A stretch of 64,000 nucleotides of DNA from Jiella flava (GTDB taxonomy: Bacteria; Pseudomonadota; Alphaproteobacteria; Rhizobiales; Rhizobiaceae). A program made the translations under genes and the position numbers. Numbering within the stretch: position 1 is the stretch's first letter; every line of letters begins with the position of its first letter. This document shows, in pieces, positions 27,000 through 39,400 of the stretch. The notes beneath the pieces are model-generated. The model made no database searches and was not told the DNA's origin. It was given only the letters and a program-made list of their open reading frames with translations. The DNA lies in NCBI RefSeq assembly GCF_017349315.1, contig NZ_JAFMPP010000003.1:62001-126000 (forward strand). The letters are read 5' to 3'.

Positions 27000-27524
27000 A
27001 TGTCTCATTTCACCGCCGAAGAGCAGGCCGCCATGGAAGCCTTGGCCAGCCGCGTCTTCGAAGCTGCGCGGACGGGAGATACGGCGGGACTGGCGGCGTT
27101 TCTCGATGCCGGGCTGCCGGTTGATCTCACCAATGCCAAGGGCGACAGCCTGTTAATGCTCGCGAGCTATCACGGCCATTGGGAGGCAAGCGCGCTGCTT
27201 TTGGCGCGCGGGGCTGATCCGGAGCGGCGTAACGATCGCGGTCAGACGCCGCTGGCGGGCGCTGCCTTCAAGGGCGAAACCGCCATCGCTCGGCTGCTGA
27301 TGGATCATGGCGCGGCGGTGGATGGAGCCGGCGGTGACGGCAGGACGCCGCTGATGACGGCGGCGATGTTCAACCGCGTCGCGATCATCGATCTGCTGGT
27401 CGAAAATGGCGCGCAAATCGATCGTTCGACGCCGGACGGCGTCACGGCCGAAGCGGCGGCCGTCGCGATGGGGGCGCAAGAGGCCCGCGAGCGGCTCGCA
27501 TCCTTGCGTCGCAGGCAGGGTTAA
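27000..27524 (+). CDS. Ankyrin-repeat protein
   Basis: 174-aa soluble protein with about four ankyrin repeats. Consensus pieces are visible: G-D-S-L-L-M-L-A-S-Y-H-G-H, L-L-L-A-R-G-A-D-P-E-R-R-N-D-R-G-Q-T-P-L-A-G-A, and G-R-T-P-L-M-T-A-A-M-F-N. No signal peptide. The ATG at 27000 has GGGAACGAACGGG upstream. Ankyrin repeats mediate protein contacts; the partner is unknown. It stands alone between the amtB/IS debris and the membrane-hotdog gene. Confidence 0.88.
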   Translation: MSHFTAEEQAAMEALASRVFEAARTGDTAGLAAFLDAGLPVDLTNAKGDSLLMLASYHGHWEASALLLARGADPERRNDRGQTPLAGAAFKGETAIARLLMDHGAAVDGAGGDGRTPLMTAAMFNRVAIIDLLVENGAQIDRSTPDGVTAEAAAVAMGAQEARERLASLRRRQG

Positions 27525-27911
27525 GACCGGCGTGCGAGGCAGACCGCGTTCGCTCGGCGGGATTGGCGCGGGCAGCGCGGCGCGTCGGCGCTCCCCGGCT
27601 GACGGTTGGGCCGTCGCGGAGAGGCGCGTTTTTGCGCCATCGCCGGCTCTCGCTGTCGGCGCGCGACAGCAAATCCCGCGCCTCTCGCGGCTTCGCGTGG
27701 TGCGACATTGGGACACCTTGAGGTTTAGCGATCGCGCGACGAAATGCACGTAAAAGTCGAATATTGTGCCGAATTCGTGTCCGAACCTGATCTTCAGCAC
27801 GGCTTTCATCCACAACTATGCGCAGCCTCGGCGAGGAATTGCATTACACTCGTTAAAATTTAAACTAAAGTTGTTAAGCTTATTGTTGCGATTTTGAGGG
27901 ATGCCCCGGCC
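27525..27911. other. Non-coding stretch before the membrane-hotdog gene
   Basis: About 385 bp without a recognisable gene. The last 60 bp (27835-27893) are strongly AT-rich and are the likely promoter of the downstream gene; GAGGG at 27896-27900 serves as its ribosome site. Confidence 0.5.
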
Positions 27912-29825
27912 ATGTCGCGTTTTTTGTTCGCCAAGTCCCTGAGTTGGTCGCCCACAATCGCCCTTTCCTGGATGTGGGGGCTCGGCTTTTTCTATTCGAT
28001 GCATATCGTCTGGTTGCAAGGATGGCCCGGCTTCTGGATCTTCGCGCTCGCCAATTCGTGCGGCCTTGCCGCTTTCGGTTGTATCCTTGGCGCAGGCGGG
28101 CGTGATCCCGAAGCGCTGTTTGCAAAGGTGAAGACGCGTTTCGTTTCGCTGTTTGCGCTCTACCAGGTGGCCGCGGTGGCGATCACCCTTTACTCGCTTA
28201 GCGCCTATCTCTGGCCGCTGATGTTTCCGGGCCGTGGCCCGATGTTGACGGTGGCCCTTTCGGGCTTGGTCGTCGTCGCCGGCTGTGTGATCGGGCATCG
28301 CTTGTCGTTGGTCAGACTGCGCTTGTTCCATGGCGTCTATCTGGCCGTGGCGATCGTGGCGATCGCGCTCGTCATGCTGTTCATGCCGGGCGCCCACGTG
28401 CCGAAAGCGGCGATGACGGCGACCGATACCCAGTCCGTCTGGGCGTTTTTGTTGCCGACCCTTGTCGGTTTCGCGCTCGGCCCCTGGGGGGATCTCCAGC
28501 AATGGCAGCGGGCGATCGAGATCCGCCGCTCAGGGCAATCGCCGGCGATCGCTTATCTCGCCGCCGGTGCGCTCTTTCTGGTGCTTTTGACTGCCAATGC
28601 GATCTTGTCGAAAATGGCCGGCGCCAACGTCATCGTCGCCGCCGACGGCGCGCTGGGGGCGCAGAGTTCGGTTGCGGCGCGATTGGGCGCAGGCAGCGAA
28701 GGGATTGCCGCGGCCGCCTTCGTGATCTGGGCGGCGATCGCCGCTGTCTCGACAATCGACAGCTTTTATAATGCGATCCGCTGGTATTTCCGCTCGCTCC
28801 TGACCAACAGCCTGCACCCGGCGCTCGCCTTCGTGCCGGCGTCGGCGGCCGCGTCACCGATCTGGCTGCTGGTCGTGGCCGTTGCCGCCGTTTCGGCGAT
28901 GCAAAGCCTCGATCTGTCGCAGACCGCTTACATGATGCCCTATGCGACGCTGCTCGTCGGCGCGATCATTTGCCTGATCGCAGCCTCGATGAAGACGCCT
29001 GTGGCGTTTGATCCGGTCTATCAGTATCTCGTCGGTCTGGCGGCGGCGATGGTGTTCTTCATCGGTTATCGCGAGGGCATTGCGGGCTTGATCCCGCTGT
29101 CGACGGCGATCGCGCTGCTCGGGGCGTTTCAGCCGTTGACTACACTCGTCGCTAGGTCTCGGGCGATGGGCGCGGTCGATCTGGCCGACTCACCGCCGGT
29201 GGTCGGCGCCTCGCAGGCCGATCGCCCGATCGGCGCCGAAGGCAAGCCAAGCACAAGCCTTGATGCCGGCGATGTCGATGAAAACGCGGTCGGGACGGTG
29301 CCGATCAGCGGCCTTTCGATCCGGGCCGAAAACCGCAATCTCGCGCCGAGCTCCGGCTTCGATGGACAGTGGTTCGTCATGCAGGTGACGCCGACCTATG
29401 ACGACACCAATTCCGTCGGGAACGTCTATTTCGCCAATTACATCCGCTGGGTCGGCAAGGCCCGCGAGCTGTTCTTTTCCGCCTGCATGCCGAAATTCGA
29501 TCTGGAGACGACGCGCTATTACGTTTTGACGCGCTCCTTCACCCACGATTTTCGCCGCGAGATCGCCGAGTTCGAGCCGGCGACGATCCGCATCCGCATC
29601 GCGAGCCACAATCGGAAATTCGTCACCCTCGGCCATGAGATCATCAGCGACCGTCACGGCCTGCTTGGGCGTGGCGAGCAGTCGCTGATGTTCGTCGACC
29701 GCGACAGTTTCCGGCCGCTCGACATTCCGGTCGACATCATCCGCGGCTTCCTGCCCTTCTGGCCTTCCGGCGCGCCCGAAAGCCGTTCGGATGGGGTCAA
29801 ACGACAGGATCGTCAGGCGGTTTGA
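27912..29825 (+). CDS. Polytopic membrane protein fused to a C-terminal hotdog thioesterase domain
   Basis: 637 aa. The first about 400 residues hold roughly 11-12 hydrophobic segments in a transporter-like layout; the stretch G-P-W-G-D-L-Q-Q-W-Q-R-A recalls a loop of LeuT-fold/APC-type carriers, but I cannot name a family. A soluble linker (about 405-485) leads to a 4HBT-type hotdog domain (about 488-610) with the motif Y-D-D-T-N-S-V-G-N-V-Y-F-A-N-Y. This is close to YbgC-type acyl-CoA thioesterases (EDTDAGGVVYHANY) and even closer to the enediyne-type thioesterases (ETN-L-VGNVYY). An acyl-thioester hydrolase anchored to a membrane carrier is the simplest reading; substrate and transport function are unknown. 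It converges on the GGDEF-EAL gene. Confidence 0.72.
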   Translation: MSRFLFAKSLSWSPTIALSWMWGLGFFYSMHIVWLQGWPGFWIFALANSCGLAAFGCILGAGGRDPEALFAKVKTRFVSLFALYQVAAVAITLYSLSAYLWPLMFPGRGPMLTVALSGLVVVAGCVIGHRLSLVRLRLFHGVYLAVAIVAIALVMLFMPGAHVPKAAMTATDTQSVWAFLLPTLVGFALGPWGDLQQWQRAIEIRRSGQSPAIAYLAAGALFLVLLTANAILSKMAGANVIVAADGALGAQSSVAARLGAGSEGIAAAAFVIWAAIAAVSTIDSFYNAIRWYFRSLLTNSLHPALAFVPASAAASPIWLLVVAVAAVSAMQSLDLSQTAYMMPYATLLVGAIICLIAASMKTPVAFDPVYQYLVGLAAAMVFFIGYREGIAGLIPLSTAIALLGAFQPLTTLVARSRAMGAVDLADSPPVVGASQADRPIGAEGKPSTSLDAGDVDENAVGTVPISGLSIRAENRNLAPSSGFDGQWFVMQVTPTYDDTNSVGNVYFANYIRWVGKARELFFSACMPKFDLETTRYYVLTRSFTHDFRREIAEFEPATIRIRIASHNRKFVTLGHEIISDRHGLLGRGEQSLMFVDRDSFRPLDIPVDIIRGFLPFWPSGAPESRSDGVKRQDRQAV

Positions 29826-29861
29826 CGGAACGCCATGGCGGCTGGACGGCTCGCGCGCCGG

Positions 29862-29953
29862 GCGTGCGACAGGACGCACAAAGGGCGCCCACCTGATTGC
29901 ATCGACGCATCGCGCTTGCGCAAAATCGCTTCCGATGTCCGGACCGATGCTGG
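29862..29953 (+). repeat. Dispersed palindromic intergenic element, copy E (diverged)
   Basis: GCGTGCGACAGGACGCACAAAGGGCGC, then TGCATCGACGCATCGCGCTTGCGC, then AAAATCGCTTCCGATGTCCGGACCGATGCT. The first two blocks match the family well; the palindrome is degenerate. It lies between the convergent ends at 29825 and 29962. Confidence 0.72.
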
Positions 29954-29961
29954 ACGGCGGG

Positions 29962-32316
29962 TTATCCGGCGACAAGCGATACCGGCCGCTGGTCGCTTTG
30001 TTTGATCAGCGCCAGCGTCGAGTGTTCGTCCGCTGGTGGGCCGAAGAGATAGCCCTGCAATTCGGGGCAGCCAATCTGTCGCAGACAGTCGAGCTGCGCC
30101 CGGGTCTCCACACCCTCGGCGATTGTCGTCATTTTCAGCGTCCGGCCGAGCTCCACGATGGTTTTGACGATGCTGACATCGGAGGTCTTGTGCGGCAGGT
30201 CGATGATGAAGCTGCGATCGATCTTGATCTTGTCGATCGGCAGTTCCCGCAGATAGCTCAGGCTGGAATAGCCGGTGCCGAAATCGTCGAGCGCGAGGCG
30301 CACGCCGAGTTCGCGCAGCTGCTGTAGAGTCGCGCTGGTCTCCTTGTTGGCGGCGAGAAAGGCGGTCTCGGTGATCTCCAGTTCCAGCCTGGAGGCTTCA
30401 AGCTTTGAGACGGCAAGTGCACGGGAGACGAGATCGACAAGATCGGTGTGGCGGATCTGAACGGTGGAGATGTTGACCGCCACCGAAAGCGAGCGATCGG
30501 GCCAGCTGGCGGCGAAACAGCACGCGGTGAACAGGCCCCATTCGCCGAGCGCGATGATGGTGCCGGTCTCTTCGGCAAGAGCGATGAATTCGTTGGGCGG
30601 CACCGGCCCATGCACCGGATGGCGCCAGCGCATCAGCGCTTCGAAGCCGTGTAACTTGCCGGTTTTCGACAGCACGATCGGCTGATAGCTCAGGGTAAAC
30701 TCACCCCGCTCGAGCGCCCCGCGCAACTCGCCCATCAGCGTCGCGCGCTCTTCCTTGTGCTCGTCCATGCTCGGATCGTAAACGCGATAGCTGCCGCCGC
30801 CGGCGCTCTTCATTCGGTAGAGCGCGGCATCAGCCTGGCGCAGGATCTCCAGCGCGCTGGTCGGCATGCGCGCGATGGCGATGCCGATGCTGACATCGAT
30901 GTTGAGATAGAGGTCTTCGATCATATAGGGCTGGCGCAGGCTGGCGACGATCCGCTCGGCAAGATCGGCATTGGCCGTCAGCGTGCTGTCGGCATGCAGC
31001 AGCGCGAATTCGTCGCCGGCAAAGCGGGCGATGGTCCGGTCGGGGCCGCTGAACGCCGTCAGCCGTTTGCCGATCTGCCGCAGCAACTCGTCGCCGACGC
31101 TGTGGCCGAAGGTGTCGTTGACCTGCTTGAAGCGATCGAGATCGAGACACAGAACGGCGTAGTCGGCACCGGGTTGGCCGGCGGCAAGGCGGGTCTCCGC
31201 TTCGCTGACGATTTCCTCGAAATGGCGCCGATTGGCGAGGCGGGTGAGGACGTCGTGATTGGCGAGATAGTTCAGCCGGGCGATATACTCGTGTTCGAGC
31301 GTGACATCCGAGCCAACGCCGCGAAAGCCGAGAAAGACGCCGTCGGCGTCGTGGATCGGCTTGCCGGTGAGCGACCACCACCGTCTGTCGGTGTCGACGA
31401 TCACGGGCATGCGCAGGCGCCGAAATGGTCGATGCTCCGCCAGCGCCAGGCGCAGCCGCTGCTCGGAGTCGACCGGCTCACTATCGACGGGCGTGAACAG
31501 CTTGATGAAGGGCAGGCCCTGAAGCTCGGCGCGGGCGAGCTCGGTGACCTCGGCGAAGCGGTTGGACGGGGTCCGAATCAGCCCTGCCGCATCGGTTTCC
31601 CAGAGCCAGTCGCTGGCATTTTGCTCGAAATCGTTCAGCAGCAGTCCGCTTAACTCGCGCTGCCGATCGAGATCGATCTGGACGATCGCTCGCAGGCTCA
31701 CCAGCCGGCTGATCTGAACGATCGTGATCACGATGAAGCACGTGTAGATCGTCAATAGAACGGCGACGATCAGATAGAAATCTTCTCCCGTCCGCGCCAG
31801 GGCGACAAAGGAGCCGACAATGATGCCGCCGGAATAGACCAGCCCGGCCGCCGGGACGAAGCCGATACAGATTCCGGTGGCGATGAGCCCGGCGCAGGTC
31901 GAGGCAATCAGCAGCCGGCCTTCCGCGCCGGCGGCTTCGAACAGCATCAGCGGGATCGAGGCGAGGGTGATGCCGCCAAGAGCGGCGATGATGATCAGCC
32001 GCCGGCGGATCGTCCCGACGCAAACCCCGCGAGCCAGCAGCCGATCTTTGCGCCAGGCCACGCAGCCGGCGAGACCGAACGCGCCGAGGCCGGCAACGGC
32101 CAGCTCCTGGCCGACCAGATAGGTCATGGTCTGCCGCTCCCAGAAGAAGAAGCAGACGACGATCGAGACCGAAACGCCGGTCAAGATCGTGAACGGCGCA
32201 AGGCGCAACGAAAGGTCGAGCTGATCCAGCCAAACCTTTTCCAACTTTTCCCTGCTGCTGGCAGGCCAACTACGCGCGCCGCGAAAAGAGACCAAATTCT
32301 TCAACATTCCGGACAT
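29962..32316 (-). CDS. Membrane-bound PAS-GGDEF-EAL protein (cyclic-di-GMP turnover)
   Basis: 784 aa. The N-terminal third has about six membrane helices (residues 35-220). A PAS segment follows (about 235-345; S-D-W-L-W-E-T-D-A-A-G-L-I), then a GGDEF domain (about 355-515) whose signature reads A-G-D-E-F, a variant seen in active diguanylate cyclases. The EAL domain (about 530-775) keeps F-E-A-L-M-R-W, the N-I-S, E-I-T-E, D-D-F-G-T-G-Y-S-S and E-G-V-E-T motifs, so the phosphodiesterase is probably active. It would make or break c-di-GMP in response to an unknown input. It converges with the membrane-hotdog gene, with a repeat copy between. Confidence 0.93.
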   Translation of the reverse strand: MSGMLKNLVSFRGARSWPASSREKLEKVWLDQLDLSLRLAPFTILTGVSVSIVVCFFFWERQTMTYLVGQELAVAGLGAFGLAGCVAWRKDRLLARGVCVGTIRRRLIIIAALGGITLASIPLMLFEAAGAEGRLLIASTCAGLIATGICIGFVPAAGLVYSGGIIVGSFVALARTGEDFYLIVAVLLTIYTCFIVITIVQISRLVSLRAIVQIDLDRQRELSGLLLNDFEQNASDWLWETDAAGLIRTPSNRFAEVTELARAELQGLPFIKLFTPVDSEPVDSEQRLRLALAEHRPFRRLRMPVIVDTDRRWWSLTGKPIHDADGVFLGFRGVGSDVTLEHEYIARLNYLANHDVLTRLANRRHFEEIVSEAETRLAAGQPGADYAVLCLDLDRFKQVNDTFGHSVGDELLRQIGKRLTAFSGPDRTIARFAGDEFALLHADSTLTANADLAERIVASLRQPYMIEDLYLNIDVSIGIAIARMPTSALEILRQADAALYRMKSAGGGSYRVYDPSMDEHKEERATLMGELRGALERGEFTLSYQPIVLSKTGKLHGFEALMRWRHPVHGPVPPNEFIALAEETGTIIALGEWGLFTACCFAASWPDRSLSVAVNISTVQIRHTDLVDLVSRALAVSKLEASRLELEITETAFLAANKETSATLQQLRELGVRLALDDFGTGYSSLSYLRELPIDKIKIDRSFIIDLPHKTSDVSIVKTIVELGRTLKMTTIAEGVETRAQLDCLRQIGCPELQGYLFGPPADEHSTLALIKQSDQRPVSLVAG

Positions 32317-32882
32317 GGAGGGTCAGGACATTTGCGTCATGATAGCCAAGGAGCCTTAAGAGACCGAAAACGAGATAAGCTAACTTTTTTGTTTACCAAT
32401 GGGAAATTCGGGGCACTATCTTACACCATCTGGTGGCATCTATGAATATACATGAGGCCGCCGAGGGGCTATTGGAATCGATGCGAGACAGAAATCGTTT
32501 TTCGCGACCGGTGACACGCCGTATCGCCTTGTGCGGTTGCGGTCATGACGTCAGACGGACGCTCGAACCGCGCCGGCGGACGCTTGGAACGCGCCGGGTG
32601 AGATGCCGTTTCGGGTAGGCAAACCTTGCAACGCGACGGCGCACGACAACACCAGCACACATTGAAAATCCAAAAACGCCGTGACGCTGACGTTATTATG
32701 GCGCGGGCAACATATTTTGATGGTCACGAAAGTGTGCTGCCGGTCATCGAGCAGGTCGATGCGCCTCACCGAATTCGGTCGCCGGCGATCGGCAGACTGG
32801 CGCAGTGGGCTCAGACAAAGCAGAGCCGTTTTCGTTCGATTCTCTTCGGAAAGGGGACGACGCCTCGTGACCGGCGAGCGCC
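32317..32882. other. Non-coding stretch between the GGDEF-EAL gene and secA
   Basis: About 565 bp. The part nearest 32317 is AT-rich and should contain the promoter of the minus-strand GGDEF-EAL gene. Several short frames occur on both strands but none has family resemblance or a good ribosome site. Confidence 0.5.
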
Positions 32883-32915
32883 AACGCAAAATAATGGCGG
32901 CCGGTGGGCCGCCAT
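32883..32915 (-). terminator. Rho-independent terminator of secA
   Basis: ATGGCGGCC (32894-32902) and GGCCGCCAT (32907-32915) form a perfect 9-bp stem with a GGTG loop (plus-strand reading). On the minus strand the stem is followed by TTATTTT, as expected for the end of the secA transcript 44 nt after its stop codon. Confidence 0.85.
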
Positions 32916-32958
32916 CCTCCGCCACGGGGTGTTGGGTCCGCTGGCGACGTTGGTGGCG

Positions 32959-35679
<2,721 letters not shown>

Positions 35680-35968
35680 AAAAGGGTCCTTCCGAATGCT
35701 TTTTCGTGCGAGGCCACGCCACCGTTCGAACGTCGGCCACGGCCGCCGTCCCGGCAGATCGTGGCGAGGTCGGGAGCCTGCAATCTCAGCGGAAGGCGGC
35801 TGGACTTTCAGTTGGCGCGAGAGATAAGAGGGGGCAAATCCGATGTCAACGGCGCTTTGCGCCCGCGAGCCATACGGTGTTCGAAAGCTTGGCACCGTGA
35901 ATGACGGATGCGCGCCGTTCGTCGGTCACACCCGTTTGCGTCAGAAGTCCCGAAAAGGAACATCCTCG

Positions 35969-36898
35969 ATGACCAAAAACCTCATCGCCCTCTTGGCGGG
36001 CGGCGTTTTCATGACGTTCGCTGCCGGCCAGGTGGCGCAGGCCGCCGATAGCGACGTGGTCGCCAAAGTCGGCAAGTCGACGGTGACCGAAGCCGAGCTG
36101 AAAGCTGCCGAAGCCGAGCTTGGGCCGCAATTTCAGTCGCTGCCGGCAGACAAGCGGCAGCTTGCCGTGCTTTCGGCTCTGATCGACATCAAGGCTCTGG
36201 CGGCCGAGGCCGAAAAGGCCAAGATGCAGAATGATCCGGCGGTCAAGGCGCAGCTCGAATTTGACCGCGATCGGGCTCTTCACAATGCCTATTTCGCGAA
36301 GGAAGGCATCGCCAAGATCAGCGACGACGAGCTGAAGGCGCGCTACGATGAGGAAATCAAGGCGATGCCGCCGCGCAAGGAGGTGCATGCCCGGCATATT
36401 CTGGTGAAGACCAAGAAAGAGGCGGAAGACGTCATCAAGGAGCTTGAGGGCGGCGCCGATTTCCAGAAAGTCGCCAAGGAAAAGTCGACTGGTCCGTCCG
36501 GCCCGTCCGGCGGCGACCTCGGCTTCTTCAGCCAGGGGCAGATGGTCCCGGCCTTCGAGAAGGCGGCGTTTGCGCTGAAGCCCGGCGAATTCACCAAGGA
36601 GCCGGTGCAGACCCAGTTCGGTTGGCACGTCATCCAGGTGGTCGAGACCCGCGATGCGCCGCCGCCGAAGTTCGAGCAGGTCAAGGATCAGCTGCAGCAG
36701 CTTCTTCTGCGCGAAAAATACATGCAGATGGTCGGCAAGGCTCGCAAGGCGCTGGGTGTCGACTATGTCGATCCGAAGATGAAGAGTCAGGTCCAGCAGC
36801 TTGAAAAGCAGATGCTCGGCGAGCAGCCGGACAGTGGCGACGCCGCGGCTCCGGCGACGCCGGCGGCCACGGCGGCCCCGGCGGCGAAGAGCCAATAA
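35969..36898 (+). CDS. Periplasmic parvulin-type peptidyl-prolyl isomerase
   Basis: 309 aa. Signal peptide (residues 1-26, cleavage near A-Q-A-A-D) from ATG 35969, which has AAAAGGA before it. A SurA-like N-terminal helical part is followed by the rotamase/parvulin domain (about 140-235; ARHILVKTKKEAEDV, G-G-D-L-G-F-F, F-G-W-H-V-I-Q). The C-terminal tail is Ala/Pro-rich. Expected to help fold exported proteins. It diverges from secA, a fitting neighbour; this pairing is common in Hyphomicrobiales. argJ follows after a strong hairpin. Confidence 0.93.
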   Translation: MTKNLIALLAGGVFMTFAAGQVAQAADSDVVAKVGKSTVTEAELKAAEAELGPQFQSLPADKRQLAVLSALIDIKALAAEAEKAKMQNDPAVKAQLEFDRDRALHNAYFAKEGIAKISDDELKARYDEEIKAMPPRKEVHARHILVKTKKEAEDVIKELEGGADFQKVAKEKSTGPSGPSGGDLGFFSQGQMVPAFEKAAFALKPGEFTKEPVQTQFGWHVIQVVETRDAPPPKFEQVKDQLQQLLLREKYMQMVGKARKALGVDYVDPKMKSQVQQLEKQMLGEQPDSGDAAAPATPAATAAPAAKSQ

Positions 36899-36938
36899 CC
36901 GATCTTCAGATCGGGGCGCCGGTTGATCCGGGGCCCCG
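36899..36938 (+). terminator. Double hairpin between the PPIase and argJ
   Basis: CCGATCT-TC-AGATCGG (36899-36914) is followed by CGGGGC-g-CCGG-ttgat-CCGG-g-GCCCCG (36912-36938), a 10-bp stem with one mismatch. The two overlap by 3 nt, so they may be alternatives. No T-run follows; termination or attenuation ahead of argJ is likely but not certain. Confidence 0.5.
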
Positions 36939-36964
36939 ATGTTCATCCCTCAGGAACCCGTTGC

Positions 36965-38206
36965 ATGTCGCATCCAGTCTCCCCTCTCGCGCCCGCGACA
37001 TTGGCTGAACTCCCGCCGATCGAGGGGGTCCGCATCGCCACGGCGGAAGCCGGCATCAAATACAAGAACCGCACCGATCTGATGATGATGGTGTTCGACG
37101 CGCCGACCGCGGTCGCGGGCGTCTTGACCCGCTCGCGATGCCCGTCGGCGCCGGTCGATTTTTGCCGCGCCAATCTCGCCGGCGGATCGGCTCGGGCGCT
37201 GGTCGTCAATTCCGGCAACGCCAACGCCTTTACCGGCCGCCGCGGCCGCGAATCGACGGCGATGACGGCCGAGGCGGCGGCAAAAGCCGTCGGCTGTTCG
37301 CCGAGCGAGGTGTTCCTCGCCTCGACCGGCGTGATCGGCGAGCCGCTCGATGCCGGCCGCTTTACGCATCTGTTGCAGAGCCTGGCCGACACCGGTGAGG
37401 CGGATCGCTGGCGCGAGGCCGCGCAGGCGATCATGACCACCGACACCTATCCCAAGGTCGCGACCCGCAGCGCCGCTCTTGGCGACGGCACGGTGACGAT
37501 CAACGGAATTGCCAAGGGCGCGGGGATGATCGCGCCGGACATGGCGACGATGCTGTCCTTCCTCGCCACCGACGCGCCGATCGCCGCGCCGGTGCTGCAG
37601 GCACTGCTGAAGGCGGCCGTCGAGCCGAGCTTCAATTCGGTGACGGTCGACAGCGACACCTCGACGTCGGACACCTTGCTGTTTTTTGCCACCGGCGCCG
37701 CGGCGGCCCGCGGCTGCCCCGAGATCACCGACGCGGCCGATCCGCGACTGGGCGCGCTACGTTCAGCTCTCGGCGAGCTGTTGCTCGATCTCGCCCGTCA
37801 AGTCGCTCGCGACGGCGAGGGGGTTCGCAAGGAAATCCAGGTGACGGTGGAAGGAGCTGTCAGCGACCTCAGCGCCAAGCGGATCGCCCTGTCGATCGCC
37901 AATTCGCCGCTGGTCAAGACCGCGGTCGCCGGCGAGGACGCCAATTGGGGCCGCGTCGTCATGGCCGTTGGCAAGGCCGGCGAAGAGGCCGACCGCGACC
38001 GCCTGGCGATCCATTTCGGCGATGTGCGCGTGGCTGTCGATGGCGAGCGCGATCCGGCCTATTCGGAAGCGGCGGCCTCGGCCGTGATGCGCCGGGCGGA
38101 AATTTTGATCCGGGTGGATCTCGGTCTTGGAACCGGCCGCTGGACGGTCTATGGCTGCGACCTCACCAAGGACTATGTCGCGATCAATGGCGATTACCGA
38201 AGCTGA
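36965..38206 (+). CDS. argJ: Bifunctional glutamate N-acetyltransferase/amino-acid acetyltransferase ArgJ
   Basis: Ornithine acetyltransferase of the cyclic arginine pathway: moves the acetyl group from N-acetylornithine to glutamate. 413 aa from ATG 36965. ArgJ cuts itself before the nucleophilic Thr in the [14 protein letters not shown] motif, which is intact. Other family pieces: [12 protein letters not shown] near the N-terminus, [16 protein letters not shown], and the C-terminal Y-V-A-I-N-G-D-Y-R. The GNAT gene starts inside its last codons. Confidence 0.96.
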   Translation: MSHPVSPLAPATLAELPPIEGVRIATAEAGIKYKNRTDLMMMVFDAPTAVAGVLTRSRCPSAPVDFCRANLAGGSARALVVNSGNANAFTGRRGRESTAMTAEAAAKAVGCSPSEVFLASTGVIGEPLDAGRFTHLLQSLADTGEADRWREAAQAIMTTDTYPKVATRSAALGDGTVTINGIAKGAGMIAPDMATMLSFLATDAPIAAPVLQALLKAAVEPSFNSVTVDSDTSTSDTLLFFATGAAAARGCPEITDAADPRLGALRSALGELLLDLARQVARDGEGVRKEIQVTVEGAVSDLSAKRIALSIANSPLVKTAVAGEDANWGRVVMAVGKAGEEADRDRLAIHFGDVRVAVDGERDPAYSEAAASAVMRRAEILIRVDLGLGTGRWTVYGCDLTKDYVAINGDYRS

Positions 38207-38975
38207 GAAAATGCGCCAATTCGCGGTGGTGCGGCGCCTCGAGGCGGCGGGCTTTCGCGCCTGGCCTGCGACTTCGACCGCTTTCGACGGCACCTGGGCG
38301 GTGCGGTTGACCCGCGCCTTTCCGGCCAAGCGTCTCAATTCGATCAATCCGCTCGATCCGTCCGACACCAAAGGCATCGCTGAGCGCTTGGCGCGGGCGC
38401 GCAAGACCTTTGCCGAGGCCGGCCGAACGCTCACCGTGCGCCAATCGCCGCTCGCCCCGCCCGAACTCGTCGCGCATCTTGACGCGGAGGGATGGTCGCG
38501 CTTCGCCGAATCGATCGTGATGACCTGCGAGATCGCGGCGATCGACTTTTCCGCGTCGGTCGACCGGATTCCCATCCGCGACATCGACCGCTATCTCGAA
38601 GCGAGCCTTGCCGTGCATGGCCGGCCGCCGTCGATGCGGGCCGGGCTCGGCGAGATCATCCGCGCGATCCGCCCGCCCTGCGGCATGTTCATGCGTGAAA
38701 ATGACGGCGGCAAGCCGGTGGCCGTGGCCTTGGCGATCCAGGATAACGATCTGGCGGGGATCCTCGACGTCGCCGTTGCGCCCGCCTGCCAGCGACAGGG
38801 CATCGGGCTCGATCTGGTGCGGACGGCCCTTCGCTATTCGATGCACAAGGGCGCCACGACCGGCTGGGTCCAGGTCGAGGCCGACAATGCGGCGGGACTG
38901 GCGCTCTACGAGCGGCTCGGTTTCAGGCAAGCCTATCACTACGTCTATCGCACGCCACCGGGAGAGCGGCCATGA
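38187..38975 (+). CDS. GNAT-family N-acetyltransferase
   Basis: About 262 aa. The start ATG 38187 overlaps the argJ 3' end; ATG 38211 is an alternative. The C-terminal 120 residues carry the GNAT acetyl-CoA site ([15 protein letters not shown], pattern Q/R-x-x-G-x-G/A) and a typical [12 protein letters not shown] end. The N-terminal half is less conserved and may be a degenerate second GNAT fold. Located between argJ and mutT in one operon, a conserved arrangement in this order. The acceptor is unknown. Confidence 0.88.
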   Translation: MAITEAEKMRQFAVVRRLEAAGFRAWPATSTAFDGTWAVRLTRAFPAKRLNSINPLDPSDTKGIAERLARARKTFAEAGRTLTVRQSPLAPPELVAHLDAEGWSRFAESIVMTCEIAAIDFSASVDRIPIRDIDRYLEASLAVHGRPPSMRAGLGEIIRAIRPPCGMFMRENDGGKPVAVALAIQDNDLAGILDVAVAPACQRQGIGLDLVRTALRYSMHKGATTGWVQVEADNAAGLALYERLGFRQAYHYVYRTPPGERP

Positions 38976-39400
38976 GCGGCGGGATCGATCAGCGAAAGCG
39001 CCTGCTGCTGGTGGTTGCCTGCGCCCTCGTCGATGCCGATGGCCGGATCCTGATCGCCCAGCGCCCCGAGGGCAAGTCGCTGGCCGGATTATGGGAGTTT
39101 CCGGGCGGCAAGGTCGAGCCCGGCGAGGCGCCGGAAGCCGCCCTGATCCGGGAACTGGCCGAAGAGCTTGGCGTGATGACGCAAGCAGCCTGCTTGGCGC
39201 CGCTGACCTTTGCCAGCCATGGCTATGACGACTTCCACCTGTTGATGCCGCTGTTCGTCTGCCGGCGCTTCGAAGGCACGCCGCAATCGCGCGAGGGGCA
39301 AGCGCTAAAATGGGTGCGGGCGAGGGCGCTGCGCGATTATCCGATGCCACCTGCCGACGCGCCGTTGATCGCCCATCTGATCGATCTTTTGGGCGCATAG
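38972..39400 (+). CDS. mutT: MutT-type 8-oxo-dGTP diphosphatase (Nudix)
   Basis: Removes oxidised guanine nucleotides from the pool. 142 aa with a complete Nudix box G-G-K-V-E-P-G-E-...-R-E-L-A-E-E-L-G (Gly-x5-Glu-x7-Arg-Glu-x2-Glu-Glu-x-Gly) at about residues 44-66. The start overlaps the GNAT stop (ATGA). MutT rather than another Nudix protein is supported by W-E-F-P-G-G-K and by length. Confidence 0.92.
   Translation: MSGGIDQRKRLLLVVACALVDADGRILIAQRPEGKSLAGLWEFPGGKVEPGEAPEAALIRELAEELGVMTQAACLAPLTFASHGYDDFHLLMPLFVCRRFEGTPQSREGQALKWVRARALRDYPMPPADAPLIAHLIDLLGA

Noticed and set aside
32551-32925. 124-aa minus-strand frame before secA's terminator
   Set aside because: It runs through the secA terminator hairpin and shows no conserved features or ribosome site.
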